This document shows positions 59,301-64,000 of a stretch of DNA of 64,000 nt, piece by piece. Origin of the DNA: Solea solea (taxonomy: Eukaryota; Chordata; Actinopteri; Pleuronectiformes; Soleidae). The stretch is from positions 6,717,290-6,781,289 of the forward strand of contig NC_081147.1 in the NCBI RefSeq assembly GCF_958295425.1, written 5' to 3'. The number at the start of each line of letters is the position of its first letter. Positions within the stretch are counted from its first letter, which is position 1. The notes below the pieces were generated by a model, which saw nothing but the letters and a program-made list of their open reading frames with translations, did not search any database and was not told the origin of the DNA. A program made the position numbers and the translations under genes.

Positions 59301-62300
59301 AAAAAAATCAGAAAACAGTCGTATTCCAGCTGAATGCGCACAAAAACAGACAAAAATAGAAAAACACATTCAAACAGTGAAATCATTGCAAAATCAAACA
59401 CTGAAGGTAGATAACTATATCTTATGAGATGTTAACTTTATTTGTGAGGTTTATGTTATGGGACAGTAAAAAAATGAAAAAAATCAGAAAACAGCCATAT
59501 CCCTGCTGAATGCGCACAAAAACAGAGACAAATAGAAAAACACATCCAAACAGTGAAATCATTGCAAAATCAAAAACTGGAGGTATATAACTATATCTTA
59601 TAAGATTTTAACTTTATTTGTGAGGTTTATGTTATGGGACAGTAAAAAAATGAAAAAAATCAGAAAACAGCCGTATCCCTGCTGAATGCGCACAAAAACA
59701 GACACAAATAGAAAAACACATACAAACAGTGAAATCATTGCAAAATCAAACACTGGAGGTATATAACTATATCTTATAAGATTTTAACTTTATTTGTGAG
59801 GTTCATGTTATGGGACAGTAGAAAAATGAAAAAAAATCAGAAAACAGTCGTATTCCAGCTGAATGCGCACAAAAAAAGACACAAATAGAAAAACACATCC
59901 AAACTGTGAAATCATTATAAATTCAAACACTGAGGGTACATCAATATACCTTATAAGATGTTAATTTCATATTATAGGACAGTAGAAAAAAGATTAAAAT
60001 ACCCTCGATCAGCCTTAGTCCCTGATACACAGACAGAAAAATCAGACTCCTGGCTTAATCCCTTTAGGAATTATTACAAAAAACACACCCGAACGGCTGA
60101 CCTTTGACCTTTCCAAAGGTTGCACAGGTCTGAAACTCGGCACCCTGGATTAGCCTTAGTCCCTGATACACATACGGAAAAATCAGACTCCTGGCTTAAT
60201 GCCTTTAGGAATTATTACAAAAAACACACCCGAACGGCTGACCTTTGACCTTTCCGAAGGTTGCACAGGTCTGAAACTCGGCACCCTAGATCAGCCTTAG
60301 TCCCTGATACACATAAGGAAAAATCAGACTCCTGGCTTAATGCCTTTAGGAATTATTACAAAAAACACACCTAAACGGCTGACCTTTGACCTTTCAGAAG
60401 GTTACACAGGTCTGAAACTCGGCACCCTAGATTAACCTTAGTCCCTGATACACATACCAAAAAATCAGACTCCTGGCTCAATGCCTTTAGGAATTATTAC
60501 AAAAAACACACCCGAACGGCTGACCATTGACCTTTTTGAAGGTTGCACAGGTCTAAAACTCGGCACCCTGGATTAGCCTTAGTCCCTGATACACATACGG
60601 AAAAATCAGACTCCTGGCTTAATGCCTTTAGGAATTATTACAAAAAACACACCCGAACGGCTGACCATTGACCTTTCCGAAGGTTGCACAGGTCTGAAAC
60701 TCGGCAACCGGGATAAGCCTTAGTCCCTGATATACATACAGAAAAATCAGACTCCTGACTCAATGCCTTTAGGAATTATTACAAAAAACACACCCGAAAG
60801 GCTGACCATTGACCTTTCTGAAGGTTGCACAGGTCTGAAACTCGGCACCCGGGATAAGCCTGAATCCCTGATACACATACGGAAAAATCAGACTCCTGGC
60901 TTAATGCCTTTAGGAATTATTACAAGAAACACAGCCGAACGGCTGACCTTTGACCTTTCCGAAGGTTGCACAGGTCTGAAACTCGGCACCCTGGATCAGC
61001 CAGGAGTCCCTGATACACATACGGAGAAATCAGCATCCGGGCTCATTGCCTTTAGGAATTATTGAAGAAAAGACAGTTTCCCACCTTTCTTACGTTTGAA
61101 TTTTACAGACTGTGTTTTTGGCAGTTTTTTTTGGCCGTGGGAAAAAAGCCCAAAGTCCTGTGTCCAAAAACTGAAAATCAGGTCATGTCAGACTCTATAC
61201 AGTCTTAGACCCTTTAGCCAGAGTGGAAGTTTTGGAGGAACTACATTTCTACAGGTCGCAGGAGTGTGAATATTTCATTTGTCGTTTGGGCTCCCAAGAC
61301 GAGCGGAACGACGAGGGTACATTAGTATGTCTTATTAGATGTTAACTTTATTTGTGAGGTTTATGTTATGGGACAGTAGAAAAATGAAAAAAAATCAGAA
61401 AACAGTCGTATTCCAGCTGAATGCGCACAAAAACAGACAAAAATAGAAAAACACATTCAAACAGTGAAATCATTGCAAAATCAAACACTGAAGGTAGATA
61501 ACTATATCTTATGAGATGTTAACTTTATTTGTGAGGTTTATGTTATGGGACAGTAAAAAAATGAAAAAAATCAGAAAACAGCCGTATCCTTGCTGAATGC
61601 ACACAAAAACAGAGACAAATAGAAAAACACATCCAAACAGTGAAATCATTGCAAAATCAAACACTGAGGGTACCGAAGAATATCTTATAAAATTTTAACT
61701 TTATTTGTGAGGTTTATGTTATGGGACAGTAGAAAAATGAAAAAAAATCAGAAAACAGTCGTATTCCAGCTGAATGCGCACAAAAACAGACACAAATAGA
61801 AAAACACATCCAAACAGTGAAATCATTATAAATTCAAACACTGAGGGTACATCAATATACCTTATAAGATGTTGACTTCATATTATAGGACAGTAGAAAA
61901 AAGATTAAAATACCCTCGATCAGCCTTAGTCCCTGATACACATACGGAAAAATCAGACTCCTGGCTTAATGCCTTTAGGAATTATTACAAAAAACAATCC
62001 CGAACGGCTGACCTTTGACCTTTCCAAAGGTTGCACAGGTCTGAAACTCGGCACCCTGGATTAGCCTTAGTCCCTGATACACATAAGGAAAAATCAGACT
62101 CCTGGTTTAATGCCTTTAGGAATTATTACAAAAAACACACCTAAACGGCTGACCTTTGACCTTTTTGAAGGTTGCACAGGTCTAAAACTCGGCACCCTGG
62201 ATTAGCCTTAGTCCCTGATACACCTACGGAAAAATCAGACTCCTGGCTTAATGCCTTTAAGAATTATTACAAAAAACAAACCCGAACGGCTGACCATTGA

Positions 62301-64000
62301 CCTTTCAGAAGGTTACACAGGTCTGAAACTCGGCACCCTAGATTAACCTTAGTCCCTGATACACATACCAAAAAAACAGACTCCTGGCTCAATGCCTTTA
62401 GGAATTATTACAAAAAACACACCCGAACGGCTGACCATTGACCTTTTTGAAGGTTGCACAGGTCTAAAATTCGGCACCCTGGATTAGCCTTAGTCCCTGA
62501 TACACATATACGGAAAAATCAGACTCCTGGCTTAATGCCTTTAGGAATTATTACAAAAAACACACCCGAACGGCTGACCATTGACCTTTCCGAAGGTTGC
62601 ACATGTCTGAAACTCGGCAACCGGGGTAAGCCTTAGTCCCTGATATACATACAGAAAAATCAGACTCCTGACTCAATGCCTTTAGGAATTATTACAAAAA
62701 ACACACCCGAAAGGCTGACCATTGACCTTTCTGAAGGTTGCACAGGTCTGAAACTCGGCACCCGAGATAAGCCTGAATCCCTGATACACATACGGAAAAA
62801 TCAGACTCCTGGCTCAATGCCTTTAGGAATTATTACAAGAAACACACCCGAACGGCTGACCTTTGACCTTTCCGAAGGTTGCACAGGTCTGAAACTCGGC
62901 ACCCTGGATCAGCCAGGAGTCCCTGATACACATACGGAGAAATAAGCATCCGGGCTCATTGCCTTCAGGAATTATTGAAGAAAAGACAGTTTCCCACCTT
63001 TCTTACGTTTGAATTTTACAGACTGTGTTTTTGGCAGTTTTTTTTGGCCAGGGGGAAAAAAGCCCAAAGTCCTGTGTCCAAAAACTGAAAATCAGGTCAT
63101 GTCAGACTCTATACAGTCTTAGACCCTTTGGCCAGAGTGGAAGTTTTGGAGGAACTACATTTCTACAGGTCGCAGGAGTGTGAATACTTCATTTGTCGTT
63201 TGGGCTCCCAAGACGAGCGGAACGATGAGGGTACATTAGAATGTCTTATTAAATGTTAACTTTATTTGTGAGGTTTATGTTATGGGACAGTAGAAAAATG
63301 AAAAAAAATCAGAAAACAGTCGTATTACAGCTGAATGCGCACAAAAACAGACAAAAATAGAAAAACACATTCAAACAGTGAAATCATTGAAAAATCAAAC
63401 ACTGAAGGTAGATAACTATATCTTATGAGATTTTAACTTTGTTTGTGAGGTTTATGTTATGGGACAGTAAAAAAATGAAAAAAATCAGAAAACAGTCGTA
63501 TTCCAGCTGAATGCGCACAAAAACAGACAAAAATAGAAAAACACATCCAAACAGTGAAATCATTGCAAAATCAAACACTGAGGGTACCGAAGAATATCTT
63601 ATAAGATTTTAACTTTATTTGTGAGGTTTATGTTATGGGACAGTAGAAAAATGAAAAAAAATCAGAAAACAGCCGTATTCCAGCTGAATGCGCACAAAAA
63701 CAGACAAAAATAGAAAAACACATCCAAACAGTGAAATCATTATAAATTCAAACACTGAGGGTACATCAATATACCTTATAAGATGTTAACTTCATATTAT
63801 AGGACAGTAGAAAAAAGATTAAAATACCCTCGATCAGCCTTAGTCCCTCATACACATACGGAAAAATCAGACTCCTGGCTTAATGCCTTTAGGAATTATT
63901 ACAAAAAACACACCCGAACGGCTGACCTTTGACCTTTCCAAAGGTTGCACAGGTCTGAAACTTGGCACCCTGGATTAGCCTTAGTCCCTGATACACATAC

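Larger units (their letters stand above)
43062..64000 (-). repeat. Composite satellite A, right array (inverted)
   Basis: Same S1/S3/S2 architecture as the left array but in reverse orientation, running off the right edge. S3 anchors lie near 43701, 45583, 47392, 49340, 50830, 52215, 53777, 55420, 57393, 58848, 61293 and 63208 (units 1.39-2.45 kb). Two S3 subtypes, GGCCAGGGGGAAAA ('b') and GGCCGTGGGAAAA ('a'), almost strictly alternate. S2 stretches here are often longer than on the left, up to about seven monomers (60000-61060). Open frames of 60-100 codons (starting MPLGII…) are chance translations of the 141-bp unit, whose length is a multiple of three. No gene found. Confidence 0.95.

Overview
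The window looks like a piece of a vertebrate, most likely teleost fish, nuclear genome. The reasons are AT-rich sequence, exon-like islands with GT/AG borders, a degenerate L1/Tx1-like LINE, a class I (gamma/epsilon-like) endogenous retrovirus, and tens of kilobases of satellite DNA. No prokaryotic gene layout, tRNA, rRNA or CRISPR array was seen. The species cannot be named from the sequence alone.

The layout is one giant imperfect palindrome. From left to right: (1) 1-12128, composite satellite 'A' in one orientation; (2) 12129-about 19507, a low-copy arm with exon-like blocks and a rearranged LINE; (3) about 19500-26903, roughly 42 head-to-tail copies of a 177-bp satellite 'B'; (4) a fold-back at about 26903, after which everything is inverted; (5) about 27040-32654 and 41340-43061, the inverted copy of the low-copy arm, split by an 8.68-kb retroviral insertion (32655-41335); (6) 43062-64000, satellite A again, now in reverse orientation. 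The two arms are about 98-99% identical where I compared them by eye. They differ by small indels, microsatellite lengths and the provirus.

Satellite A is built from three modules: an S1 monomer of about 177 bp that is related to satellite B, a 141-bp S2 monomer, and a single S3 block of about 300 bp. These are arranged as S1(n)-S3-S2(n)-linker higher-order units of 1.4-2.5 kb (8 S3 blocks on the left, 12 on the right). Most S2 monomers carry AGGTCAAAGGTCA or a one-base variant of it. That is the consensus DR1 site of RXR-heterodimer, HNF4 and COUP-type nuclear receptors, so the array holds more than fifty perfect copies.

The provirus lies on the minus strand. It has 468-bp LTRs that look identical, a CCTA 4-bp target duplication, a tRNA-Pro primer site, a polypurine tract, an intact gag, and an in-frame UGA between gag and protease. 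Between protease and reverse transcriptase is an extra segment with two H-x-T/S motifs resembling a 2H phosphoesterase. The pol region carries an in-frame TAA and a frameshift, and env is absent. The provirus sits just inside a putative intron on the right arm only, so it arrived after the arms duplicated.

The low-copy arms hold at least two phase-0 exon-like blocks (B and C), a damaged/intact exon pair (A), a putative first exon (D) and a terminal exon. I do not recognise the gene or genes.
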